The position numbers and the translations under genes are program-made. DNA of 35,952 nucleotides, from NCBI GenBank assembly GCA_002753335.1, contig PEAD01000029.1:1-35952 (forward strand). Direction: 5' to 3'. The notes under the pieces are model-generated. The model was not told the DNA's origin, did no database searches, and saw nothing but the letters and a program-made list of their open reading frames with translations. This DNA is from Nitrospirae bacterium MYbin3 (GTDB lineage: Bacteria; Nitrospirota; Thermodesulfovibrionia; Thermodesulfovibrionales; Dissulfurispiraceae). Shown here one piece after another: positions 26,262 through 34,346 of the stretch. Within the stretch, counting starts at the first letter, position 1, and each line of letters begins with the position of its first letter.

Positions 26262-27685
26262 AATACGAAGCCGTAATAGGACTTGAAGTCCACGCGCAGA
26301 TGGCCACAGACACAAAGATTTTTTGCGGATGCTCAACAAAATTCGGCTCAGAGCCTAATTCACAGACCTGCCCTGTCTGCATCGGCATGCCAGGAGTTCT
26401 GCCTGTTCTGAACAAAAAAGCTGTTGAGTGTGCGATAAAAACAGGGTTAGCGGTTCAATCCAAAATCTCGGCATACAGCCGTTTTGCACGAAAGAACTAC
26501 TTTTATCCTGACCTGCCGAAGGGTTATCAGGTCAGCCAGTACGAACTGCCTATATGCGAGGGCGGCCACATAGAAATCGTGATTGATGGTGAAGTGAAAA
26601 GAATCGGCCTGACCCGCATACACATGGAAGAAGATGCAGGCAAAAACATCCATGAAGGCGGCGGTCCTTACAGCTTTGTTGACCTTAACAGAACCGGAGT
26701 TCCTCTGATGGAGATTGTTTCTGAACCGGACATCAGAACTCCGGCAGAAGCTGCCGCATACATGAAAAAGCTGAGGGCGATACTCAGGTATCTCGAAGTT
26801 TGCGACGGCAACATGGAGCAGGGCTCGTTGCGCTGCGACGCCAATGTTTCGGTCAGACCTATCGGCCAGAAAGAGCTAGGCGTGAAGGTCGAACTGAAAA
26901 ATATTAATTCATTCCGTTATGTAGAAAAGGCTCTTGAATATGAGATAAAGAGGCAGATAAATGTTATAGAGAGCGGCGGAAAGATTGTTCAGGAAACAAG
27001 GCTTTTTGATTCATCAACAGGAGTCACCCAGTCCATGCGGTCAAAAGAAGAAGCGCATGACTACCGCTATTTTCCTGAGCCGGACCTCGTACCCATAGTC
27101 CCATCAGAAGCATGGATCGAGAAAATAAGGCAGGCTCTAACAGAACTCCCGGACGCAAAAAGAGAGAGGTTCGTAACAAAATACAGCCTTCCTGAATATG
27201 ATGCAGAGCTGCTTACAACAGATAAGACAGTGGCCGACTGGTACGAAACCGCAGTCTTGGCAGGAGGCCAGCCAAAAGCGGTATCAAACTGGATGATGGG
27301 TGAACTTACTAAAATGCTGAACGACGAGAACAAGTCAATAGAAAATTGCCCCATAAAACCGGAACACCTGGCCGGGATGCTCAAACTCATAGACAACGGC
27401 ACAATCAGCGGTAAAATAGCCAAGACCGTTTTCGAAGAAATGTATAAAACAGGCAAGAACGCTGATGCAGTAGTCAAAGAAAAAGGTCTTGTGCAGATAA
27501 GCGATGAAGGAGCAATAGAGAAAGCGGTGGATGAAGTCCTCTCAAAAAGCGCTCAAGAAATTGAACGTTTTAAGGCCGGGGATGAAAAGCTTATGGGCTT
27601 TTTTGTGGGGCAGGTTATGAAAGCAACCAAAGGCAAGGCAAACCCGCAGATGCTTAATGAGCTGCTGCGAAAAAAACTAAGCTGA
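26258..27685 (+). CDS. gatB: Aspartyl/glutamyl-tRNA(Asn/Gln) amidotransferase subunit B
   Basis: A 475-residue subunit with kinase and tRNA-binding parts: it phosphorylates the misacylated tRNA and accepts ammonia from GatA. Family motifs are [22 protein letters not shown]...[11 protein letters not shown] with the Cys cluster for zinc, [27 protein letters not shown] and SLRCDANVS. The C-terminal YqeY-like tail binds the tRNA. I use ATG 26258, which overlaps the gatA stop; the in-frame ATG 26234 would lie inside gatA. It is the last gene of the run. Confidence 0.97.
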   Translation: MKYEAVIGLEVHAQMATDTKIFCGCSTKFGSEPNSQTCPVCIGMPGVLPVLNKKAVECAIKTGLAVQSKISAYSRFARKNYFYPDLPKGYQVSQYELPICEGGHIEIVIDGEVKRIGLTRIHMEEDAGKNIHEGGGPYSFVDLNRTGVPLMEIVSEPDIRTPAEAAAYMKKLRAILRYLEVCDGNMEQGSLRCDANVSVRPIGQKELGVKVELKNINSFRYVEKALEYEIKRQINVIESGGKIVQETRLFDSSTGVTQSMRSKEEAHDYRYFPEPDLVPIVPSEAWIEKIRQALTELPDAKRERFVTKYSLPEYDAELLTTDKTVADWYETAVLAGGQPKAVSNWMMGELTKMLNDENKSIENCPIKPEHLAGMLKLIDNGTISGKIAKTVFEEMYKTGKNADAVVKEKGLVQISDEGAIEKAVDEVLSKSAQEIERFKAGDEKLMGFFVGQVMKATKGKANPQMLNELLRKKLS

Positions 27686-27749
27686 TTGTTATGCTGTAAA
27701 TCACCCTGCAATCTTAAATTCACACTTCAACTCTAATTCTTCACGATAG

Positions 27750-27808
27750 CTGTAAATTTCTTGTAAACAAAAGCTGTAAGCTGAATGTAAGCTGTCTATA
27801 GTTAATAT
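27750..27808 (+). promoter_or_regulatory. Spaced TGTAA direct repeats (Pho-box-like) with candidate -10
   Basis: Four heptamers occur in line: CTGTAAA (27750-27756), TTGTAAA (27761-27767), CTGTAAG (27774-27780) and ATGTAAG (27785-27791). Start-to-start spacing is 11, 13 and 11 bp, so each pair has the 7+4 layout of PhoB/OmpR-type direct-repeat sites. TATAGT (27797-27802) or TAATAT (27803-27808) downstream could be the -10 box. The 7-base unit TGTAA differs from the E. coli Pho heptamer CTGTCAT, so another OmpR-family regulator is equally possible. The target would be the lipoprotein gene at 27845. The rest of the 27686-27844 gap shows nothing else. Confidence 0.42.
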
Positions 27809-27844
27809 TACAAGCAAGAAACTATTATGAACAGGAAACCATAA

Positions 27845-29755
27845 TTGAGGCTCATCAAGAAATATTGTTTACTCATCATGCTTTCCGGCCTCTTGTTGCC
27901 GCTTAATGCATGCGTCTCTTTCGAAGCTAAAGAAGCATTCAATAAAGCAAACAACATCATGCTTACCGGCAACTACTGCTCTGCATTAAAAGAGTTTAAT
28001 AGGGCATCATCTATAAGCCCCGATCTTCTAAAAGAAGAAGCGTTCATTCTGAATACATCAAGGGCAAAAAAAGAGTGCTCTGCTGTGTTGTATAAAGAAG
28101 GTATAGCACTTGCGGATAAGGGCAATCTGCAGGGCACGCTCGACAAATTCAAGGCAGCGGTAGAACTGGATCCCAGCAATGTAGATGCCCAAGAAGGCTT
28201 GGCGATAGCCGTTGCAAGCAAAACCGAAAACGACAGAAAAGCTGAAGAGCATTACAAAACAGGTTTGGAACTGTTCACGGCAAAAGACTGGCAAAAGGCA
28301 TTCAGCGAATTCGACAGGTCTCTAACTTTAAATCCCAAACACCTCCTGTCCCGCAACAAAAAAGCCGAAGCAGACCGCGAACTGAAGAAAACCGCAGAGC
28401 TCTACCAGAACGCTGTGAAAGAATTTGAACGCAAACAATGGGCAAACGCAATCGAAAAACTGAACATTGTATTAGCCGCATCTCCGTTCCATAGCGAAGC
28501 CCCGGCTAAAATCAAAGAGGCGCAGGAAGAGCTTCAAGCGGCTGTGAACAGTTATGAAAAGGGGATGTTATCCCTTAATCGCAACGATACTGCCGGAGCA
28601 GAAAAAAGCCTTAAAGATGCCCTTAGCCATAACCCCTACCACGCCAAGGCAAAAGAGTCGCTCGCCTCGATATTCTACAAAAAGGCGTTGCTGCTTGAAA
28701 GCAAAGGGCTGTCGGGCAATGCCCTTGCCGAGTTCATAAAAACATCGAGATTGCTGCCCAATTATAAAGAGACCAATGAAAAAATAAATATACTGACCGA
28801 TGCCGTAAAACAGAGGATTACTTACAAGATAGCACTGCTCCCGTTCAAAGATCTATCAAAAAACGAGGCCGCGGCCGAGTCGGCATATGAAAGGGTTTTA
28901 AAGAACTTTTCATCGAGGCAGAAAGAATCGAATCTAAGGATATTCGACAGGGAAGAACTCAATAAAATTCTCTCGGAACAAAAGCTCTCGATGTCTGGCT
29001 TGATAGACTCCGAAAGCGCTGTGTCTGCAGGCCGGCTGAAAGGAGTCAACGCACTCGTTACTGGGAAGCTGCTTTCAGTAAAAGTCACTACTGATGTATC
29101 CGCAGAGCCGAAAACCAAAGAGTACAAATCAGGAACAAGACAAAAAAGAAATCCGGCATATGATCAGGCCGTAAATAACGTAAACGAGTGGCAAAAGACC
29201 GTTGAATCATCGAAAAAAAATGCCTCAAAAAACAACTGGGGATATTTGGCCGCAGTAACAGGACTGAGCACAGCCCAGACAACCCTGAAAAACACGCCTA
29301 AGTTCATTGATGATCCTGTTTACAGCAAGTGGAACTATAAAGTCATAACGCACAAGAAGAAGGCTCTGGTTAAAATCTCATGCCGTCTACTGGACACAGA
29401 AACAGGCATGGTGCTGTACAATGATATTGTGGATGAAGAGTTTTCTGTTAAAAGCTCCACTGTGGAAAACCCCTACCCGGACATAGGCGTGCACGCCAAG
29501 GCTCTCGATATAGCTTCAGATGATGAGCTGCAAGACAAAGCGATTTCGGTTGCAACACAGAAAACAACGGACAGGCTTTTTGAATCCTTAAGCAAAGCCG
29601 GATATAAGTTCTATGCTGCAGCAGAAAAGGCAAAGGCGCAAGGCAATATTACAGATGCTGTAGAGAACTATATGAACTTTTTATTCAGCATTCCAGAGGC
29701 CTCCCAAGGCTACAAGGAAGAGAGAGAGCAGACAAAAAGAATACTCGAGCTTTAG
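27845..29755 (+). CDS. TPR-repeat lipoprotein with CsgG/curli-assembly-like domain
   Basis: A 636-residue lipoprotein with lipobox LNAC (C23). Residues about 30-310 are tetratricopeptide-like repeats, visible as AL..FNRASSISPDLLKEE, DKFKAAVELDPSNVDAQEGLAIA, AFSEFDRSLTLNPKHLLSRN and KSLKDALSHNPYHAKAKESLA. From about 325 a CsgG/FlgT-like fold begins (YKIALLPFKDLSKNEAAAESAYERVLKNF, FDREELNKILSEQKLS, GVNALVTGKLLSV). CsgG-like lipoproteins assemble outer-membrane pores or surface structures, but this domain also occurs in proteins of unknown function. The TTG start at 27845 is 9 nt from a weak AGG site. Its stop overlaps that of bioD on the other strand. Confidence 0.83.
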   Translation: MRLIKKYCLLIMLSGLLLPLNACVSFEAKEAFNKANNIMLTGNYCSALKEFNRASSISPDLLKEEAFILNTSRAKKECSAVLYKEGIALADKGNLQGTLDKFKAAVELDPSNVDAQEGLAIAVASKTENDRKAEEHYKTGLELFTAKDWQKAFSEFDRSLTLNPKHLLSRNKKAEADRELKKTAELYQNAVKEFERKQWANAIEKLNIVLAASPFHSEAPAKIKEAQEELQAAVNSYEKGMLSLNRNDTAGAEKSLKDALSHNPYHAKAKESLASIFYKKALLLESKGLSGNALAEFIKTSRLLPNYKETNEKINILTDAVKQRITYKIALLPFKDLSKNEAAAESAYERVLKNFSSRQKESNLRIFDREELNKILSEQKLSMSGLIDSESAVSAGRLKGVNALVTGKLLSVKVTTDVSAEPKTKEYKSGTRQKRNPAYDQAVNNVNEWQKTVESSKKNASKNNWGYLAAVTGLSTAQTTLKNTPKFIDDPVYSKWNYKVITHKKKALVKISCRLLDTETGMVLYNDIVDEEFSVKSSTVENPYPDIGVHAKALDIASDDELQDKAISVATQKTTDRLFESLSKAGYKFYAAAEKAKAQGNITDAVENYMNFLFSIPEASQGYKEEREQTKRILEL

Positions 29756-30444
29756 CCGGTTATCTTCTCAATATCAACAAATCCTGAATTCCATTCAATA
29801 GCATCTGTTGTTACATTTTCAAGATAGGGCAAGATACCAAGCACCGGCACAGGACAAAGCTCTCTGAGCACATCAGGGTTTGTTTTTGCAGCAATGCTGT
29901 CTTCGGGCTGACAGTGGTTATTGATTATCACACCCTTCACATCAAGTCCTTCATTTAGCGCTTGTTTTACCGTCAACAGCGTGTGGTTGATAGTACCGAG
30001 AGAAGCCCGCGCTACAACAACGACAGGCAAGGCAAGACTTTTTATTAAATCCAAAATAAAGTATTTTTTGTTTATTGGAACAAGCAGCCCCCCTGCCCCT
30101 TCAACAACCATGAATTCGTATTTCAGAGAGAGCGTTCTGTATGCATGAAGTATTTTTTCGATATCAAAATGCCTGTTTTCAAGCGCAGCAGCAACCATCG
30201 GAGCAAGAGGATTTTTATATAGAGATGGAACGACAACATCAATTGAATCATCCATGCCGGCCATTTCTCTCAGAAACATTCCATCAGAAGGTATTAATGA
30301 ACCATTAACTTCATCGCATCCGGTTTCAACAGGCTTCATTGCGCCAATGCTCATGCCCTTTTTCAGAAAAGCTTTAATGATAGCGGCCGACACAACTGTT
30401 TTCCCGACGCCGGTATCGGTGCCTGTTACAAAAACACCTTTCAA
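29752..30444 (-). CDS. bioD: Dethiobiotin synthetase
   Basis: An ATP-dependent enzyme of biotin synthesis that closes the ureido ring on 7,8-diaminopelargonate. The P-loop GTDTGVGKT lies close to the N-terminus, then AMKPVETG, then VVEGAGGLLVPI, and the ending VLGILPYLENV is typical. Starting at TTG 30444 gives 230 residues beginning LKGVFVTGTDTGVGKT, close in length to E. coli BioD, and begins 4 nt after the upstream stop. An in-frame GTG at 30486 would add 14 residues and overlap the upstream gene by 38 nt; neither start has a strong ribosome site. No other bio genes are here. Confidence 0.92.
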   Translation of the reverse strand: MKGVFVTGTDTGVGKTVVSAAIIKAFLKKGMSIGAMKPVETGCDEVNGSLIPSDGMFLREMAGMDDSIDVVVPSLYKNPLAPMVAAALENRHFDIEKILHAYRTLSLKYEFMVVEGAGGLLVPINKKYFILDLIKSLALPVVVVARASLGTINHTLLTVKQALNEGLDVKGVIINNHCQPEDSIAAKTNPDVLRELCPVPVLGILPYLENVTTDAIEWNSGFVDIEKITG

Positions 30445-30448
30445 AAAA

Positions 30449-30826
30449 CTATCCGCAGCTCTTTGTCCTGAGTTCAACAAGCTCACTTGTTGTCTTTCTA
30501 AGCCGTGCCGTAAGCTGAGTTAGTATCAGCCTGAAGTCCTGAGAAACCTTATTCATCTCATTATCGAGAAAATCCTTGTCCAGAATACCGATCTCGCAAT
30601 CCTCAAGCGCTGTTACAGAAGCAGAGCGGGGCTCATGTTGAAGAAAACTCATCTCACCAAAAATATCGTCCTTCACCAAAACCGCAATCACTATTTTTTT
30701 TTCTCCGGATATCTTTGCAACCTCTACCTTTCCGGAAATAATTACATATGTGGCGTCACTGAAGCCTCCCTCTTTGATGATCACATCCCCTTTTTTGTAC
30801 TTCTCCTTTATCGCTATATTCCTCAT
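30449..30826 (-). CDS. Single-domain cyclic-nucleotide-binding protein
   Basis: A 125-residue protein consisting almost wholly of one cNMP-binding beta-barrel: KGDVIIKEGGFSDATYVIISGKVEVA, then the phosphate-binding cassette FGEMSFLQHEPRSASVTAL with E58 and R67 in place to hold the cyclic phosphate. A C-terminal helix (LTQLTARLRKTTSELVELR) could be a dimer helix, but no helix-turn-helix follows, so it is not a CRP-type DNA-binding factor on its own. An AAGGAGGG ribosome site precedes ATG 30826. It sits just upstream of bioD, with 4 nt between them, and divergent from a histidine kinase. Confidence 0.85.
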   Translation of the reverse strand: MRNIAIKEKYKKGDVIIKEGGFSDATYVIISGKVEVAKISGEKKIVIAVLVKDDIFGEMSFLQHEPRSASVTALEDCEIGILDKDFLDNEMNKVSQDFRLILTQLTARLRKTTSELVELRTKSCG

Positions 30827-30886
30827 ATTCCCTCCTTCAATTTTGTAATATAGGTACTTTTATAGAATATCATAATCGCAGCCTTA

Positions 30887-30913
30887 TTTGGACTGTCATA
30901 TATGCCGTCCAAA
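30887..30913. promoter_or_regulatory. Inverted repeat in the divergent intergenic region
   Basis: TTTGGAC (30887-30893) and GTCCAAA (30907-30913) form a perfect 7-bp inverted repeat around a 13-bp centre that itself contains CATATATG. It lies between the cNMP-binding gene (-) and the hybrid kinase (+) and could be an operator for a dimeric regulator acting on both. A stem-loop in RNA is also possible. The rest of the gap (30827-30961) is AT-rich with no other clear feature apart from the promoter motif listed next. Confidence 0.4.
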
Positions 30914-30923
30914 AAGGTAAAAT
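30893..30923 (+). promoter_or_regulatory. Promoter-like motif ahead of the hybrid kinase
   Basis: CTGTCA (30893-30898), 19 bp, then TAAAAT (30918-30923), with AAAAA immediately before the GG that precedes the -10 box. The same arrangement, with identical spacing, lies ahead of larC (32862-32892). The 19-bp spacer is a little long for sigma70, and the -35 box overlaps the inverted repeat. The gene start is 38 nt beyond the -10 box. Confidence 0.4.
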
Positions 30924-30961
30924 AAATTAATTACGACAGACTATTCGTCAACAGAAATATT

Positions 30962-32842
30962 ATGATTGATAAACAAAATAACGAGTGGGAGACCATCTTT
31001 CAGGCTATAGGCCATCCCGCAATAATTCTAGACCCCAACCATAAAATTCTAGCAGCCAACAGCGCAAGCATCAGATTAACGGGTAAAACTGCCTCTGAAA
31101 TAATAGGCAGGCAGTGTTATGAGATATTCCATGGAAAAGATATTACTGAGCCACCCGAGGGCTGCCCCATGGAAAAACTGCTTAATTCCGGACAGACAGA
31201 AACCGTTGACATGGAAATGGAATCTCTCGGAGGTATCTTTCTTGTTTCCTGCACGCCAGTTTTTGATGAGCTAGGAAAGCTGCAGAAAGTAATCCATATA
31301 GCCACAGACATTACCGAGCGCAAGAAGGCTGAAGAAAGGGTTTTGCAGGAGCGCAATTTCGCAGATTCAGCGCTTAACAGCCTGCCCGGCATTTTTTATA
31401 TGTTTGACATGGCCGGAAAATTTCTTCGCTGGAACACCAATTTCGAGAAGGTAACAGAGTACACCTATGAAGAAGTCAGCCAAGCCGGGCCTATGGATTT
31501 CTTCGCAGGTTCAGACAGGGATGTTATCCAAAAGAAGATGCATGAGGTTTTTGTAAAAGGTTCAGCAGAAACAGAAGCAATATTGGTATCAAAAAGCGGA
31601 AAGAGCACTCCATATTATTTCAACGGCCACAAGGCCCAGATCAATGGGGTTCAATGCCTTATCGGAATGGGCATAAATATTTCTGACAAGAAAAAGATCG
31701 AAGAACAGCTCCGCCAGTCTCAGAAAATGGAGGCTGTAGGCCATCTTGCTGGAGGCATTGCGCATGACTTCAACAATATCCTGACCGCGATTATAGGCTA
31801 TGGCAGTCTATTAAAAAATCTGATTCCCGCCAACGATCTTATGTATGATTATGTTCAACAGATACTCACCTCATCAGAAAAAGCTGCCAGCCTAACGCAC
31901 AGCCTGCTTGCTTTCAGCAGAAAACAGATCATAGAACTCAAGCCTGTTGATGCAAATGATATCGCCCTCAGGATGCAAAAGATACTGGCAAGAATTATAG
32001 GAGAAGACATAGAGATAAATATTATCCTGTCTCGCTGCGACCTGATAGTTATGGCCGATCAAGGCCAGATAGAGCTTGTGCTCATGAATCTTGCTACGAA
32101 CGCGCGTGATGCCATGCCTAACGGTGGCAGACTGTCTTTAACTACCAACGCGGTCGAAATTGATGATGAGTTTGTAAAAACATATAATTTCGGCTCGGTA
32201 GGCAAATATGCGGTTATCACTTTTTCTGATACAGGCTCAGGCATGGATAAAAAAACCGCAGACCGGATTTTCGAACCGTTCTTTACCACAAAACAGGTGG
32301 GAAAAGGAACAGGACTGGGACTCGCAATGGTCTATGGAACCATAAAACAGCATAACGGTTTTATAAATTTGTACAGCGAACCGGGCGAGGGCACAACCTT
32401 CAGAATATATCTGCCTTTGGCAAAAACTGTTCAGACCAAGAAAGAAGAAAAAACCTCGAAAAATATTGTGCCGGGTAATGAGACGATACTTCTGATCGAG
32501 GACGATGAAGCGGTAAGAAATGTGACAAAGGCGATGCTGGAACATTTCGGATATACCGTAATAGAAGCTTTTAATGGAACAGAGGCTCTCCAAGTCTTCG
32601 AAAAAAATAAAGATGCTGTGCAGCTCGTTATTTCTGATATCATAATGCCGGGACAGAATGGAAAAGAAACATACAATGCAATGAAACAGACCAAACCCAA
32701 CCTTAAAGTGCTGTTTGTCAGCGGCTATACAGCAAACATCCTTACACAAAGAGGCATTCTTGACGAAACTACCAACTTTATATCCAAGCCCCTTAATCCT
32801 AATTCTTTTTCGATAAAAATACGCGAAGTCTTAGACAAATAA
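30962..32842 (+). CDS. PAS-domain hybrid histidine kinase with C-terminal receiver
   Basis: A 626-residue soluble-looking kinase with no membrane helix. PAS1 spans about 8-120 and contains a Cys pair, C52 and C68 (CYEIFHG ... EGCPMEKLL), seen in a PAS subtype common in environmental bacteria. PAS2 spans about 125-245. The HisKA histidine is H268 (GGIAHDFNNILTAIIGY), the HATPase has NLATNARDAMPNGG, DTGSGMDKKT and GKGTGLGLAMVYGTIKQHNG. A receiver domain (about 505-625) carries D559 (ISDIIMPGQNG) and the SKPLNP lysine. All motifs look active. It has no adjacent transcription factor. ATG 30962 has only a poor ribosome site. Confidence 0.93.
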   Translation: MIDKQNNEWETIFQAIGHPAIILDPNHKILAANSASIRLTGKTASEIIGRQCYEIFHGKDITEPPEGCPMEKLLNSGQTETVDMEMESLGGIFLVSCTPVFDELGKLQKVIHIATDITERKKAEERVLQERNFADSALNSLPGIFYMFDMAGKFLRWNTNFEKVTEYTYEEVSQAGPMDFFAGSDRDVIQKKMHEVFVKGSAETEAILVSKSGKSTPYYFNGHKAQINGVQCLIGMGINISDKKKIEEQLRQSQKMEAVGHLAGGIAHDFNNILTAIIGYGSLLKNLIPANDLMYDYVQQILTSSEKAASLTHSLLAFSRKQIIELKPVDANDIALRMQKILARIIGEDIEINIILSRCDLIVMADQGQIELVLMNLATNARDAMPNGGRLSLTTNAVEIDDEFVKTYNFGSVGKYAVITFSDTGSGMDKKTADRIFEPFFTTKQVGKGTGLGLAMVYGTIKQHNGFINLYSEPGEGTTFRIYLPLAKTVQTKKEEKTSKNIVPGNETILLIEDDEAVRNVTKAMLEHFGYTVIEAFNGTEALQVFEKNKDAVQLVISDIIMPGQNGKETYNAMKQTKPNLKVLFVSGYTANILTQRGILDETTNFISKPLNPNSFSIKIREVLDK

Positions 32843-32861
32843 TCAAAATAGCATTCCTCCC

Positions 32862-32892
32862 CTGTCAAATACACCGCTTAAAAATGTAAAAT
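32862..32892 (+). promoter_or_regulatory. Promoter-like motif ahead of larC, possibly giving a leaderless transcript
   Basis: CTGTCA (32862-32867), 19 bp, then TAAAAT (32887-32892), closely matching the motif at 30893-30923, including the shared AAAAA run and the AAA after the -10 box. The -10 box ends 6 nt before the larC ATG, so a transcript starting 6-7 nt downstream would begin at or next to the start codon. There is no ribosome site ahead of that ATG, which fits a leaderless message. Confidence 0.42.
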
Positions 32893-32898
32893 AAACAG

Positions 32899-34095
32899 AT
32901 GGCAACAGCCTATTTCGACTGTTTCTCAGGGATTAGCGGTGACATGTGTTTGGGGGCTCTTATTGACGCTGGAGTCACGGTGTCTGACTTAAAGAAAGAG
33001 CTCCTCAAGCTTGGCATAAGCGGATATACACTGGCCGCAGAAAAAACCTTGCGATCAGGAATCTCATGCACAAAAGCGGATGTGCGAATCAAAAAACACC
33101 ATCATGACCACGCCACAAAATGGAAAGATATAGAAAAAACCATACTATCATCAGCACTGGACACCAGGATAAAAGACAAAGGAATTACGGTTTTCAGGCT
33201 TATTTTTGAGGCTGAAGGCAAGGTGCACGGCAAAACCTTTGACTCTGTGCATCTTCATGAACTCGGAGGCATAGACTGCCTTGTCGACATATTCGGAACC
33301 ATAATCGGCCTAGAACTGCTCGGCGTTCAAAAAATTTTATGTTCAGATATAAATATGGGCTCAGGTTCTGTTCGCACAGAGCACGGCATACTTCCGGTTC
33401 CTGCTCCTGCTACATTTGAGCTTATGCGCGGATATACGGTCTATTCTTCGGGCACGCCTTTTGAGCTGACCACGCCTACAGGTGCCGCACTGCTCAAAGG
33501 ACTTAAAGCAAAAAACTCGCCCCTGCCCTGCTTTAAGGTCAAAACCATAGGCTGCGGAGCGGGCAATAAAGATTTTAATGATAAGCCTAATATTCTGCGT
33601 CTGATAATCGGGGATGCAAAAAACAATCCGGCTGATGAAACCATTACAGTAATAGAAACCAATATAGATGACATGAATCCACAAATTTATGGCCATCTAT
33701 CCGAGAAGCTTTTCGCGGCAGGAGCTCTCGATGTCTTTATGGAACAGTTGATAATGAAGAAAGGGCGGCCTGCCATTAAGCTTACAACACTTGCAAAGGT
33801 AGGGCAGGCTGAGCAGCTTTCTGATATTATTTTTAATGAAACCACAACGATAGGAATAAGATTTTATAACGCTGAGCGCAGAACACTCGGAAGAGAGATA
33901 AAAACTTTAATCACGCCTTACGGCAAAATGCGCATAAAAGTTTCTAGCCTCAACAGAAAGGTCATCAACGCATCTCCGGAATACGAGGATGCTAAAAACA
34001 TAGCTGACAAAACAGGAATCCCTCTCAAAAAACTTTTGGAATCGCTCAGCGCCGAATGCTTAAAATACAGCTCACAAATTAAAAAAGGAGGTTGA
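32899..34095 (+). CDS. larC: LarC, nickel insertion protein for the nickel-pincer cofactor
   Basis: A 398-residue protein that inserts nickel into the pyridinium bisthiocarboxylate nucleotide made by LarB and LarE, yielding the cofactor of lactate racemase and related racemases. It begins with the signature YFDCFSGISGDMCLGALIDAG; a His-rich stretch (HHHDH, 67-71) follows, then VHLHELGGIDCLVDI, PVPAPATFELMRG, TPTGAALL and ETNIDDMNPQIYGHLSE, all typical. In some lactobacilli larC is split and joined by frameshifting; here it is one frame. No larA, larB or larE is present. It may be co-transcribed with the glutaredoxin gene downstream. Confidence 0.95.
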   Translation: MATAYFDCFSGISGDMCLGALIDAGVTVSDLKKELLKLGISGYTLAAEKTLRSGISCTKADVRIKKHHHDHATKWKDIEKTILSSALDTRIKDKGITVFRLIFEAEGKVHGKTFDSVHLHELGGIDCLVDIFGTIIGLELLGVQKILCSDINMGSGSVRTEHGILPVPAPATFELMRGYTVYSSGTPFELTTPTGAALLKGLKAKNSPLPCFKVKTIGCGAGNKDFNDKPNILRLIIGDAKNNPADETITVIETNIDDMNPQIYGHLSEKLFAAGALDVFMEQLIMKKGRPAIKLTTLAKVGQAEQLSDIIFNETTTIGIRFYNAERRTLGREIKTLITPYGKMRIKVSSLNRKVINASPEYEDAKNIADKTGIPLKKLLESLSAECLKYSSQIKKGG

Positions 34096-34097
34096 AT

Positions 34098-34346
34098 ATG
34101 CAGCATGTAAAGCTATACACACTCAGCACCTGCGGCCATTGCAAGGCCGCAAAAAAGTTCCTTGATTCTTGTATGGTGGCATACGAATTCACCGACGTGG
34201 ACCTTTTGAGCAACGAAGAAAAGAATGCGGCGGTAGAAGAAATTAAAAAACTTACATCTCAATGCGCCTTCCCAACAATAATAATAGGGGACAAGGTGAT
34301 TGTCGGCAACAACGAACAGAAGATAAAGGAAGCTCTCGGAATATGA
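34098..34346 (+). CDS. Glutaredoxin-like thiol oxidoreductase
   Basis: An 82-residue thioredoxin-fold protein with a CGHC active site (C12/C15) after LYTLSTCGHC, and the cis-Pro segment CAFPTIIIGD. The length and the CxxC near the N-terminus fit a small glutaredoxin/NrdH-like protein. AGGAGG (34086-34091) is 6 nt before ATG 34098, so that start is preferred over the TTG at 34092. The larC stop lies within this leader region, and the stop overlaps the next gene as ATGA. It could reduce disulfides on neighbours, but that is inference. Confidence 0.87.
   Translation: MQHVKLYTLSTCGHCKAAKKFLDSCMVAYEFTDVDLLSNEEKNAAVEEIKKLTSQCAFPTIIIGDKVIVGNNEQKIKEALGI

Noticed and set aside
30888..30923. TTGGAC paired with TAAAAT as a sigma70 promoter
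   Set aside because: The spacer would be 24 bp, too long; the CTGTCA pairing with 19 bp is better.
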